Below, in pieces: positions 9,355 to 18,070 of a stretch of 64,000 nt of DNA. Position 1 is the first letter of the stretch. Every line of letters begins with the position of its first letter. The notes below the pieces were generated by a model. That model saw only the letters and a list, made by a program, of their open reading frames with translations, was not told where the DNA came from and made no database searches. This DNA is from Corallococcus sp. EGB (GTDB taxonomy: Bacteria; Myxococcota; Myxococcia; Myxococcales; Myxococcaceae). The translations under genes were made by a program, and so were the position numbers. The stretch is taken from positions 1,178,001 to 1,242,000 of the forward strand of contig NZ_CP079946.1 of NCBI RefSeq assembly GCF_019968905.1. Direction: 5' to 3'.

Positions 9355-10047
9355 GTGGCCATCAAGCGGGCAGCGCCGCCGAAGTCCCAGGACCCTCGCA
9401 CCCCTTCTTCGAAGTCCGTGCCCTCCGCCTCCCAGAAGGCAGGGGCGGAGAAGATCGTCTCCATTCCCAATGACATGGTGCTCGCGCCCCAGGTGGAGGC
9501 CCCGCGCCAACCCACCGGCCGCGACCAGTCCCGGCACAAGTCCACGGGCGTGGTGGAGCTGTCGTGGGCGGAGTTCGACCGGCGGGTGCAGGCGCTGGCG
9601 CGCACCATCCGCCAGGGCTGGGAGCCGCAGGCGGTGGTGGGGGTGGCCCACGGCGGCGTGTTCGTGGGCGGGGCGCTCGCGGGCGCGCTCGGCTGCGAGT
9701 TCTTCCCCGTGCGCATCAGCCGCCGCAGCCGCGACAAGGCCGAGCGCCCCCAGGAGCGCGGCCAGCCGCAGGTGAGCGAGGAGATGCCCCGGGAGCTCAA
9801 GGGCCGCCGCGTGCTCATCGTGGACGACATCGCGTCCAGCGGGGACACGCTGGAGCTGGCCTCGGCGCTCGCGAAGAAGATGGGCGCGACGGAGATCCGC
9901 ACCGCGTGCCTGATTGCGCGGCCGGAGGGCTTCACGCCGGACCACGTGGGGCTGTCCACGGACGCGCTCTTCGTCTTCCCGTGGGACTACCAGCCGGTGA
10001 TGGGCGACGCGCACCTCGAGGACGACCCGGACAAGGCCGGGGCCTGA
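9355..10047 (+). CDS. Phosphoribosyltransferase-family protein
   Basis: Type I phosphoribosyltransferase fold, 230 residues from a GTG start. The PRPP-binding motif VLIVDDIASSGDTL lies at about residues 160-173, and the N-terminal 60 residues are a low-complexity basic/Ser/Pro extension. The hood region does not let me choose between purine salvage, xanthine/guanine or regulatory PRTases; the overall pattern resembles the Xpt/Gpt-like hypothetical PRTases common in myxobacteria. Lies 28 bases before selB and may be co-transcribed with it. Confidence 0.8.
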   Translation: MAIKRAAPPKSQDPRTPSSKSVPSASQKAGAEKIVSIPNDMVLAPQVEAPRQPTGRDQSRHKSTGVVELSWAEFDRRVQALARTIRQGWEPQAVVGVAHGGVFVGGALAGALGCEFFPVRISRRSRDKAERPQERGQPQVSEEMPRELKGRRVLIVDDIASSGDTLELASALAKKMGATEIRTACLIARPEGFTPDHVGLSTDALFVFPWDYQPVMGDAHLEDDPDKAGA

Positions 10048-10075
10048 GTCCCGCGGCAAGGGCGCTGACGCGGCG

Positions 10076-12004
10076 ATGATCATCGGGACGGCGGGCCACA
10101 TCGACCACGGCAAGACGTCCCTCGTGAAGGCGCTGACGGGAACCGACACCGACCGGCTCCCGGAAGAGAAGCGGCGGGGCATCACCCTGGAGCTGGGCTT
10201 CGCCCACCTGGCGCTCCCGGACGGCCGGGTGGCGGGCGTGGTGGACGTGCCCGGCCACGAGCGCTTCGTGAAGGCCATGGCCGCGGGCGCGGGCGGCGTG
10301 GACCTGGCGGTGCTGGTGGTGGCGGCGGACGAGGGCGTCATGCCCCAGACGCGCGAGCACCTGGACATCTGCCGCCTGCTGGGAGTGAAGGCGGGCGTCG
10401 TCGCGCTCACCAAGGCGGACCTGCTGGAGGGGCTGGGCGACGACTGGCGCGCGCTGGTGGAGGCGGACCTGGCCGCGCTCACCGCCGGCACCTTTCTGGA
10501 GGGCGCGCCCGTGGTGCCGGTGTCCTCGCGCACGGGCGCGGGCCTGGAGGAGCTGAAGGCGGCGCTCGCCCGCGCGGGTGCGGCGCTGCCCCGGCGCCCC
10601 TCGGAGGGCCCCGCGTTCCTGCCCGTGGACCGGGCCTTCACCATCAAGGGCTTCGGCACGGTGGTGACGGGCACGCTGTTGTCCGGCGCGCTGGCGGTGG
10701 ATGACTCCGTGTCGTTGCTCCCCGCGGCGGCCGGCGCGCGCCCGGGCCCCTTCCGCATCCGCGGCGTGCAGGTGCACGGCCGGTCCGTGGCGAGCGTGGA
10801 GGCGGGGCAGCGCGCGGCGGTGAACGTGGCGGACGTGCAGACGGAGGACGTGCACCGGGGCATGGTGCTCACGCGCGCGGGCGAGCTGCCGGAGACGTCC
10901 ATGCTGGACGTGGAGCTGACGCTGCTGCCGGCCGCGGAAGCCCCCCTGCCCGGGCGCCGCAAGCTGCTGCTGCACCTGGGCACGGCGCAGGTGGAGGCCA
11001 CGGTGGCGCTGCTGGACCTGGGCTCGCTCGCGCCGGGGGAGACGGCGCTCGCGCAGCTGCGGCTGGAGTCGCCGGTGGGGGCGCTCGTCGGTCAGCGCTT
11101 CATCCTGCGCGGCTCGCGCGCGCTGCCGGGGCGGGGCGCCACGCTGGCCGGAGGGCGCGTGCTGTCCATCACGCCGCCGCGCCGGCGCCGGGGCGCGTCC
11201 GAGGTGGTGCGGCCGCTGTTGGAGGCGGACGCGGCCGGGCTGGTGACGTGGCTCTTGCGGCAGGCGGGCTACGCGGGGCTCACGCAGACGGAGCTGTTCG
11301 GGCGCTCGGGGCTTGCGCCCAAGGTGCTCACGCGCACGCTGGAGCTTCAGGGCGCGAAGGGGCAGGTGCTGCTGGTGGACCGCGACCGGCGGCTCTACGT
11401 GGCGCACGACGTGTTCGAGGGACTGCGCCAGCGCTCGCTCGCGCTGCTCGCCGCGTTCCATGAGCGCGAGCCCATGCGCGAGGGCCTGTCGCGCGAGGAG
11501 CTCCGCCAGCGGCTCTCCGGCCAGCTGGACGCGCGCCTGTTCCAGCGCGTGGTGCAGGCGCTGGTGGACTCCGGCAGCGTGGAGGCGGAGAAGGACTGGG
11601 TCCGTCTGCAGGGCCGGGGCCGCACGCTCACCCTGGGCGACGAGGCCGCGCGCACGCGCCTGGGCGCGGAGCTGGCCGCGGCGGGGCTCGCGCCGCCCAC
11701 CGTCACGGAGCTGTCGCAGAAGCTGGGCCTGCCGCCCGCGAAGCTGCAGGAGCTGTTGAAGGTGCTGGTGGCGTCGGGCACGGGCGTGCGGGTGAGCGAG
11801 GAGCTGTGCTTCGACGCGGGCGCCCTGGAGGACCTTCGCGCCCGGCTGGTGACGTATCTGAAGGGCCAGAAGGAGATCACCACCCAGGGCTTCAAGGAGC
11901 TCGTGGGCCAGAGCCGCAAGTTCACCATCCCCCTGTCGGAGTACTTCGACCGGGAGAAGGTGACGCTGCGGGTGGGGGACAAACGGGTGCTGCGTCGCGG
12001 ATGA
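10076..12004 (+). CDS. selB: Selenocysteine-specific elongation factor SelB
   Basis: GTPase that delivers Sec-tRNA to UGA codons marked by a SECIS element. 642 residues. G1 is GHIDHGKT at 7-14, G3 is DVPGHE (about 60-65), and G4 is TKAD. EF-Tu-like domains II and III follow, then a C-terminal array of winged helices (about residues 380-642) that binds SECIS RNA. Presence implies selenoprotein synthesis in this organism, yet selA, selD and selC are not in the window. Its stop overlaps the next kinase gene by 4 bases. Confidence 0.95.
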   Translation: MIIGTAGHIDHGKTSLVKALTGTDTDRLPEEKRRGITLELGFAHLALPDGRVAGVVDVPGHERFVKAMAAGAGGVDLAVLVVAADEGVMPQTREHLDICRLLGVKAGVVALTKADLLEGLGDDWRALVEADLAALTAGTFLEGAPVVPVSSRTGAGLEELKAALARAGAALPRRPSEGPAFLPVDRAFTIKGFGTVVTGTLLSGALAVDDSVSLLPAAAGARPGPFRIRGVQVHGRSVASVEAGQRAAVNVADVQTEDVHRGMVLTRAGELPETSMLDVELTLLPAAEAPLPGRRKLLLHLGTAQVEATVALLDLGSLAPGETALAQLRLESPVGALVGQRFILRGSRALPGRGATLAGGRVLSITPPRRRRGASEVVRPLLEADAAGLVTWLLRQAGYAGLTQTELFGRSGLAPKVLTRTLELQGAKGQVLLVDRDRRLYVAHDVFEGLRQRSLALLAAFHEREPMREGLSREELRQRLSGQLDARLFQRVVQALVDSGSVEAEKDWVRLQGRGRTLTLGDEAARTRLGAELAAAGLAPPTVTELSQKLGLPPAKLQELLKVLVASGTGVRVSEELCFDAGALEDLRARLVTYLKGQKEITTQGFKELVGQSRKFTIPLSEYFDREKVTLRVGDKRVLRRG

Positions 12005-14511
12005 GTTCCAAGGCCTACAACGAGCAGGACCTGCGCGCCCTGGTGGAGCCCTTCACCCAGCCCATGCTGGTGCTGGAGTCGGAGGGGCGCGTCTGGGTGG
12101 CCAATGCCGCGTATGGGCGGCTGTTGGGCCTGCCCCTGGACCAGGTGGAGGGCCGCTCCTTCCTGGACTTCGTGCAGCCGGAGGAGCGCAGCCGGATGGC
12201 GGAGCGCTTCCGCCGGCTGGCCACCGGCGCGCAGCTGGATGGGCGTCCGCAGCTCTACAAGGTGCTCAGCGTCCACGGCACGCCGGGCGAGGTGTTCGTG
12301 CAGGCCAGCCACCTGCGGCTGGAGGATGGCCGCTTCGCCCTGCTGGTCAGCTGCATGGTGCTGACGGACCGCCCCATGGAGCTGGGGGTGGCGGAGCAGC
12401 TGGTGGACACGTCCGCGGGGCTGGTGTCCGCGCGCTCGGAGGAGGCCGTGCGGCGCGTGGCGCTGGCGGGCCTGGAGGCCGCGGGCTTCCGCGCGCGCAT
12501 CCTGCGCTGGGACGGCACGCGGCTGGTGGTGCGCGACGGCGTGTCGCTGCCGGCGGACTCGCACCTGGCGCTGGAGGCCCTGTCGGACGGGCGGCCGGTG
12601 TTCGGTGGCGCGGACCAGGCGCAGCCCACGCACGCGTACCTGCCGGTGGGCGGCCCCCAGTCGGAGGTGCTGTGGGTGGCCGGCCCGTGGGTGGCGCCCC
12701 GGCATGGCTCGGTGCTGACGCTGTTCGCGAAGGTGGTGGGCGCGGCGCTCGCGGACTCGAGCCTGCAGGCGGACGGCGCTCGCAGCCGCTGGGAGGTGGA
12801 GGCGGTGGCGGAGATGGCGCGCTTCGTGGCGCAGCCCGTGCCCCCGCCTCCGGAGATGTTCCTCGCGCGCGTGGCGGAGCTGCTCCAGGCCAAAGCGGTG
12901 GCGCTGCACGTCGCCTCCGCACCGGGGCAGCCCCCGGGGCTCGTCGCCCACGTGGGGCTGGAGCAGGGGAGCGACGCGGACGCCGTCCAGGCCACCGGCG
13001 TGCTGCTGGCCGCGTCGCTGCGGGAGGGCGGAGGCGTGCTGTCGTCCGAGTCGCAGGGGCGCGCGTTGGAGACGCTGTCCCAGGGCCGCTTCGGCAGCGG
13101 GACGGCGGCGCGGCTCACCCGCGGCGGTGAGAGCCTGGGCGTGGTGCAGGCGCTGCGCGCGAAGGAGCGCCCCTTCGATGAACGGGACGCGCGGCTCTTG
13201 TCCACGCTCGCGGAGCTGCTGGTGACGCTGTTGGAGCAGCGCCGCCTGCGCGCGGAGTCCGCGCGTCAGCTCACGGAGACGCGCCTGCTGCTGGACCTGG
13301 CGCGCACCACGTCCGGCGTGCTGGAGACGGCGAGCATCCTGGACGTCGCGTCCGACTTCCTGGTGCACCTGCTGGACGTGTCCAACTGCTTCATCCTGCT
13401 CCACGACGAACAGGCCAAGGTGCTGCGCGGCGCGGCGGCGTCCGCGGCCCACCGCGACCTGTTCCGCACGGTGGTGGTGCCGCTGGACAGCGACGACCTG
13501 GCCGCGCGCGTGGCCCAGGCGCGCAAGCCCATCGCCGTGGAGGACCTGACGTCCGCGAGCATCTCCGTGAGCGCGGTGCTCATCGACCGGCTGGGGGAGA
13601 AGGCCCTGCTGGGCCTGCCGCTCACCTCGCGCGAGGAGCTCATCGGCGTGGTGCTGGTGGACGACGTGCGCGGCCCGCGCCCCTTCGGCCCGGAGCTGAT
13701 CGAGCTGGCGGAGGCGACGTGCGGCCAGCTGGCGCTGTCCATCGCCAACGCGCGCCTCTACGAATCCCTCTGGGCCAGCTACGCGGAGCTGGCCGCCACC
13801 CGCGCGGAGATGGTGAAGCGCGAGCGCTTCGCCGCGCTGGGCGAGCTGTCCGCCATCGTCGCCCACGAGGTGCGCAACCCCCTGGGCGTCATCTTCAACG
13901 CCGTGGCCACGCTCCGGCGCATCATGAACCCCAGCGGCGACACGGCCATGCTGCTGGACATCGTCGCGGAGGAGAGCGACCGCCTCAACCGGATGGTCGC
14001 GGACCTGCTCGACTTCACCCGCCCGCGCGACCCGGTGCTCCAGCCGGAGGACCTCCTGCGCGTGCTGCAGGACGCCTTCGAGGCCGCGAAGGCGCAGGCC
14101 CTCACGGAGCGCCCGGTGTACGTCTCCGTGGAGGTGGAGCCCGGGCTCGCCGCGGTGCCCATGGACCGGCGGCAGATCCGCCAGGCCCTGTTCAACGTGG
14201 CCGTCAACGCCATCCAGGCCATGCCCCAGGGGGGCGAGGTCCGGGTGCGCGCGCGCCGGGACACGCACGGAGGACGCGAGCAGCTGAGAATCGACGTGAT
14301 GGACCAGGGGCCGGGCATCCCGGCCGAGCTGCTCCACCGCGTCTTCGAGCCCTTCTTCACCACCAAGGCCCAGGGCACCGGCCTGGGGCTGGCGGTGGTG
14401 AAGCGCATCCTGGAGGAGCACCGCGGTGAAATCGCCGTGGAGAGCGCTCCCGGACGCGGAACCACCTTCACCTTCTGGCTGCCGCTCACGCAGCCCCAGT
14501 CCCTCTCATGA
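12001..14511 (+). CDS. pxrK: Sensor histidine kinase, PxrK-like (PAS-GAF-HisKA-HATPase)
   Basis: Cytosolic hybrid-free sensor kinase of 836 residues with no membrane segment. A PAS domain is at about 10-120, two GAF-like regions follow at about 130-400 and 420-590, then HisKA with the phospho-acceptor H622 in IVAHEVRNPLG, and HATPase_c with N-box NVAVNAIQA, G1 DQGPGIP and G2 GTGLGLAV. It overlaps selB by 4 bases and the response regulator by 4 bases, so kinase and regulator form a pair. The name rests on position: in M. xanthus the PxrK kinase and PxrR regulator genes lie directly upstream of the pxr small RNA, as here. An orthologue search would settle it. Confidence 0.72.
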   Translation: MSSKAYNEQDLRALVEPFTQPMLVLESEGRVWVANAAYGRLLGLPLDQVEGRSFLDFVQPEERSRMAERFRRLATGAQLDGRPQLYKVLSVHGTPGEVFVQASHLRLEDGRFALLVSCMVLTDRPMELGVAEQLVDTSAGLVSARSEEAVRRVALAGLEAAGFRARILRWDGTRLVVRDGVSLPADSHLALEALSDGRPVFGGADQAQPTHAYLPVGGPQSEVLWVAGPWVAPRHGSVLTLFAKVVGAALADSSLQADGARSRWEVEAVAEMARFVAQPVPPPPEMFLARVAELLQAKAVALHVASAPGQPPGLVAHVGLEQGSDADAVQATGVLLAASLREGGGVLSSESQGRALETLSQGRFGSGTAARLTRGGESLGVVQALRAKERPFDERDARLLSTLAELLVTLLEQRRLRAESARQLTETRLLLDLARTTSGVLETASILDVASDFLVHLLDVSNCFILLHDEQAKVLRGAAASAAHRDLFRTVVVPLDSDDLAARVAQARKPIAVEDLTSASISVSAVLIDRLGEKALLGLPLTSREELIGVVLVDDVRGPRPFGPELIELAEATCGQLALSIANARLYESLWASYAELAATRAEMVKRERFAALGELSAIVAHEVRNPLGVIFNAVATLRRIMNPSGDTAMLLDIVAEESDRLNRMVADLLDFTRPRDPVLQPEDLLRVLQDAFEAAKAQALTERPVYVSVEVEPGLAAVPMDRRQIRQALFNVAVNAIQAMPQGGEVRVRARRDTHGGREQLRIDVMDQGPGIPAELLHRVFEPFFTTKAQGTGLGLAVVKRILEEHRGEIAVESAPGRGTTFTFWLPLTQPQSLS

Positions 14512-15962
14512 CCGACGCGACCACACCGGTTCCCCGAGGACGCATCCTCGTGGTGGACGACCAGCGCAACATGCGCGCCACCACCGCCCTGCTCCTGCGC
14601 GCGGAGGGCTACACCGTCTCCGAAGCCGCCACCGGCGAGGAGGCGCTCATCCTGCTCGCGAGGGAGCGCGTGGACCTGCTCCTCACGGACCTGAAGATGG
14701 AGCCCATGGACGGGCTCACGCTGCTCAAGCGCGCGGTGGAGGTGGCCCCGCGCCTCCAGGTCATCATGATGACGGCCTTCGGCTCCATCGAGAGCGCGGT
14801 GGAGGCCATGCGCATGGGGGCGTACGACTACGTCACCAAGCCCTTCAAGGAAGGCGAGCTGCGCTACCGCGTGGAGCGGGCCCTGGAGCGCGCCAAGCTC
14901 CAGGCGGCGGTGGACAACTTCGCCACGGAGTTCAACGAGCGCCACGGCCTGTCCGCGCTGGTGGGCCGCAGCCAGGCCATGCGCGAGCTCACCACGCGCC
15001 TGCTGCGCGTGGCCCAGAGCGACGCCACCGTCCTCATCCAGGGCGAGAGCGGCACGGGCAAGGAGCTGGTGGCCCGCGCCCTCCACGCGCACAGCCGCCG
15101 CAGCCGCCAGCCCTTCGTGCCCGTCAACTGCGCGGCCATCAGTGAGACGCTGCTGGAGACCGAGCTCTTCGGCCATGCCAAGGGCGCCTTCACGGGTGCG
15201 GTGAAGGCGCGCCGCGGCCTCTTCGAGGAGGCGGACAACGGCACGCTCTTCATCGACGAGGTGACGGAGACGAGCCCCACCTTCCAGTCCAAGCTCCTGC
15301 GCACGCTCCAGGACGGCGAGGTGCGCCGCGTGGGCGAGTCCACCGCGCTGCGCGTGGACGTGAGGATCGCCGCCGCCACCAACCGCGACATCGAGCTGGA
15401 GGTGAAGGAGAAGCGCTTCCGCCAGGACCTCTACTACCGCCTCAACGTGGTGCTCTTGCGCGTGCCCCCGCTGCGCGAGCGCCTGGAGGACGTGCCCGCG
15501 CTGGCGCAGCACTTCCTGGACCGCGCCAACGCCCGCAGCCCCCGGCCCCGGCGCCTGTCCGAAGCCGCCGTGGAGCACCTGATGACGTACCGCTTCCCCG
15601 GCAACGTGCGCGAGCTGGAGAACCTGGTGGAGCAGGCCGCCGCGCTGGCGGAAGGGGACGAGCTGCTCCCCGAGGACTTCCCGCTGCGCCCCCAGGGCCG
15701 CGTGCTCCCCGCCGCCGCGCCCGCGCCTGAATCCACGGGCCTGCCCCCCACCGACGTCGCGCGTCCTGGCGGCGCGGAGGCCTCGGGGCCCACGCTGGCG
15801 GAGGTGGTGGAGGACGCGGAGCGCCGCGCCATCCTCCAGGCGCTGGAGCGCCACGGCGTGGACCTGGCCCGCGTGGCGGACGAGCTGGGCGTGTCCTCCA
15901 CCACGCTGTGGCGCAAGATGAAGCGCCTCAACCTGCGGCCTCCCGCCGGGGCCCGCGAATAG
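14508..15962 (+). CDS. pxrR: Sigma-54-dependent response regulator, PxrR-like
   Basis: NtrC-family transcription activator, 484 residues: receiver with phospho-acceptor D61 and conserved K111, AAA+ domain with Walker A GESGTGKE (179-186) and the sigma-54-contacting loop GAFTGA (226-231), and a C-terminal Fis-type helix-turn-helix (about 440-475). Partner of the preceding kinase by 4-base overlap. A near-consensus sigma-54 promoter for a small RNA lies 210 bases downstream, making that RNA its obvious target. This matches PxrR, a positive regulator of Pxr in M. xanthus. Confidence 0.75.
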   Translation: MTDATTPVPRGRILVVDDQRNMRATTALLLRAEGYTVSEAATGEEALILLARERVDLLLTDLKMEPMDGLTLLKRAVEVAPRLQVIMMTAFGSIESAVEAMRMGAYDYVTKPFKEGELRYRVERALERAKLQAAVDNFATEFNERHGLSALVGRSQAMRELTTRLLRVAQSDATVLIQGESGTGKELVARALHAHSRRSRQPFVPVNCAAISETLLETELFGHAKGAFTGAVKARRGLFEEADNGTLFIDEVTETSPTFQSKLLRTLQDGEVRRVGESTALRVDVRIAAATNRDIELEVKEKRFRQDLYYRLNVVLLRVPPLRERLEDVPALAQHFLDRANARSPRPRRLSEAAVEHLMTYRFPGNVRELENLVEQAAALAEGDELLPEDFPLRPQGRVLPAAAPAPESTGLPPTDVARPGGAEASGPTLAEVVEDAERRAILQALERHGVDLARVADELGVSSTTLWRKMKRLNLRPPAGARE

Positions 15963-16172
15963 CCTCCCAGCGAACCCGCACCTGCCTTCGGGGACGAGTT
16001 CAGATCCGAAATCACCCCCGTTCAGGGATGAAAAAACCAACCTCCTGAATTCGTTGATTGTTTTCATCCATGAAACGCGATTTCAGGGCTGCAATGGGGA
16101 AGGGCGGGGGTGGGAGTGTTGGGCGCTCGTCCAAGTCCTTGAGAACTCTGGAGTTTCGTCCCGAGCGGGCGC

Positions 16173-16188
16173 TGGCATGGCACCTGCT
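16173..16188 (+). promoter_or_regulatory. Sigma-54 promoter of pxr
   Basis: TGGCATG-N4-CTGCT. The invariant GG (16174-16175) and GC (16186-16187) are exactly ten bases apart, and 10 of the 12 consensus positions match. Transcription should begin near 16199. Confidence 0.8.
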
Positions 16189-16198
16189 AAAGGTTGGC

Positions 16199-16318
16199 CC
16201 GGGACGCATCGAAGCGAGGCTGAAAGTGGTTCCCCCCCACCCTTTCAGCACTTCCGGTGCGTCACCTTGAGAAGACCCGCGGCCCGACACCCTCACGGGT
16301 GCCGGGCCGCCTTCTTTT
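16199..16318 (+). ncRNA. pxr: Pxr-type small RNA (developmental checkpoint)
   Basis: Candidate RNA of about 120 nt between a sigma-54 promoter and an intrinsic terminator, with no ORF. Stem-loop 1 pairs 16219-16226 with 16242-16249, extended by TGG/CCA, and its loop holds most of a run of exactly seven C (16232-16238). A small second hairpin is possible around 16248-16260, and stem-loop 3 is the terminator. In M. xanthus, Pxr blocks fruiting-body development while nutrients are present, is sigma-54 dependent, and lies downstream of pxrK/pxrR. A mutation within a seven-cytosine run of this RNA restored development to a cheater strain. Exact ends are inferred. The rest of the 533-base gap (15963-16495) shows no gene. 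Confidence 0.78.
16280..16318 (+). terminator. Intrinsic terminator of pxr
   Basis: Thirteen-base stem with one mismatch (16280-16292 with 16297-16309), TCAC loop, and then CTTCTTTT. Confidence 0.88.
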
Positions 16319-16495
16319 CCGCTCCCCGCATCGTCCGCCGCACGGCCCGGGCCCGCATGACGCGGCGCGGGCCCATTTCACTTCTGCAATGCCCGGCGGC
16401 CATGACGCCGTGAGCCATGCCCCGCAACGACAACGCCCGCCAGGGCCGGGGGCCGAGGCGGGCGTCGGGCGGCAGCGCGCTGCCGGCGGTGGGGA

Positions 16496-18055
16496 CTACT
16501 GGCCGAACAGCGTGCCGGCCTGGGCGAGCCAGTCGGTGACGTGGCCGGGGAGGATGCCCAGCAGCACGACGGCGACGGTGGCGATGACGAGCGCGGCCTC
16601 CGTGCCCCAGTTGCGCTCCAGCGGCTGGGCGCCCTCGGGGACGGGGTGCATGAACATGTAGACCACGACGCGCAGGTAGTAATACGCGCCGGCCGCGCTG
16701 CTGAGCACCGCCACCACGGTGAGGCCCACCAGGCCCACGTCGATGGCGGCCTGGAAGATGAGCAGCTTGCTCATGAAGCCCACGGTGGGGGGGATGCCGC
16801 CCAGCGACAGCATGAAGGCCGCCATGGCGAACGCCCAACCCGGACGGCGCTGCGCGAGGCCCGCGAAGCGCTCCAGGTCCCACGCGGTTCCCTTCTCCTC
16901 GTCCTCACGGCGCTCGAGCGCGGAGACCATGGCGAAGGCGCCCGCCGCGCTGAAGGTGTACGCCAGCAGGTAGTACAGGATGCCGCGCAGCGCGTCCGAG
17001 CGGGCCACGTCCAGCGGCGTGCCACCGGACAGCGACGACGCGGACAGCAGGCGGAAGTGCTCGCCCGGGGCCGCGACGAACAGCGCCGCCACGCCCAAGA
17101 GCAGGTAGCCCGCGTGCGCGATGGAGGAGTACGCCAGCATGCGCTTCACGTTGCGCTGCGGGATGGCCATCAGGTTGCCGGCGATCATCGTGAGCAGCGC
17201 CAGCGTGGCGAAGAGCATCAGCGGCAGCTTGGGGTCCATGCCCTTGCCCACCGTGACGAACACGCGCACCAGCGACGCGAACGCGGCCGCCTTCACGCCC
17301 GCGCTCATGAGGGCCGTCACCGGGGTGGGGGCGCCCTCGTACACGTCCGGCGTCCACATGTGGAACGGCACGGCCGCCACCTTGAACGCGAAGCCCGCGG
17401 CGATGAGCACCGCGCCCACGTAGACGAGCGCCGGCGTGGTGGACAGCGCCTGCTGCAGCGGCCCGGCGATGTCGTTGAGCTTCGTGGTGCCCGTGGCGCC
17501 GTACAGGAGCGCCGTGCCGTACAGCAGGATGGCGGAGGAGAAGGCGCCCAGGATGAAGTACTTGAAGCCCGCCTCGCTGGGGCGCGTGCCGCGGCGCAGG
17601 TACGCCGTCAGCGCGTACGTCGCGATGGAGAGCACCTCGATGTTGACGAAGATGGTGATGAACTCCGACGACATCGCCAGCAGGCTCATGCCCGCCGAGG
17701 CGAAGAGCATCAGCGCGTAGAACTCACCGCGCTCCGCGCCACGACGGCGCAGGAAGCCCACCGCGCTGAGCGCCGCCAGCCCCAGGCCCACGCTCACCAC
17801 CAGGGTGAGGAAGCTGGAGAAGGGGTCCAGCACGCCGAAGCCGAGGAACACCTCGTGGGGCGGCTCGAACATCAGGCCCACGGCCACGGCGCTGCTGGCC
17901 ACCGCCGCCACGACGGTGAGCACCGCCTGGTAGCCGCGGGACGCCGTCGCGGAGAGGAACACCTCCGACAACAGCAGGACGGAGGCCGCCACCACCATGA
18001 TGATGGCGGGCAGCAGGGGAAGGAAATCCGCCAGGGTGAGATTTGGCAGGTTCAT
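16496..18055 (-). CDS. nuoN: NADH-quinone oxidoreductase subunit N
   Basis: Antiporter-like proton-pumping subunit of complex I, 519 residues with about fourteen hydrophobic segments. Conserved transport features include a lysine in the discontinuous helix region (FKVAAVPFHMWTPDVYEG, about 225-242) and AYSSIAHAGYLLLG. Last gene of the nuoEFJKLMN operon, 15 bases after nuoM. Length agrees with the family. Confidence 0.95.
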   Translation of the reverse strand: MNLPNLTLADFLPLLPAIIMVVAASVLLLSEVFLSATASRGYQAVLTVVAAVASSAVAVGLMFEPPHEVFLGFGVLDPFSSFLTLVVSVGLGLAALSAVGFLRRRGAERGEFYALMLFASAGMSLLAMSSEFITIFVNIEVLSIATYALTAYLRRGTRPSEAGFKYFILGAFSSAILLYGTALLYGATGTTKLNDIAGPLQQALSTTPALVYVGAVLIAAGFAFKVAAVPFHMWTPDVYEGAPTPVTALMSAGVKAAAFASLVRVFVTVGKGMDPKLPLMLFATLALLTMIAGNLMAIPQRNVKRMLAYSSIAHAGYLLLGVAALFVAAPGEHFRLLSASSLSGGTPLDVARSDALRGILYYLLAYTFSAAGAFAMVSALERREDEEKGTAWDLERFAGLAQRRPGWAFAMAAFMLSLGGIPPTVGFMSKLLIFQAAIDVGLVGLTVVAVLSSAAGAYYYLRVVVYMFMHPVPEGAQPLERNWGTEAALVIATVAVVLLGILPGHVTDWLAQAGTLFGQ

Positions 18056-18070
18056 GGAGTCTTTCGAGGC

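Noticed and set aside
11395..14421. 1008-residue minus-strand ORF across selB and the histidine kinase
   Set aside because: Antisense shadow with repetitive Arg/Gln/His content and no domain; the plus-strand genes have clear motifs.
16054..16413. 119-residue ORF covering the pxr region
   Set aside because: No Shine-Dalgarno or family match, and it runs through the sigma-54 promoter, the stem-loops and the terminator of the small RNA.
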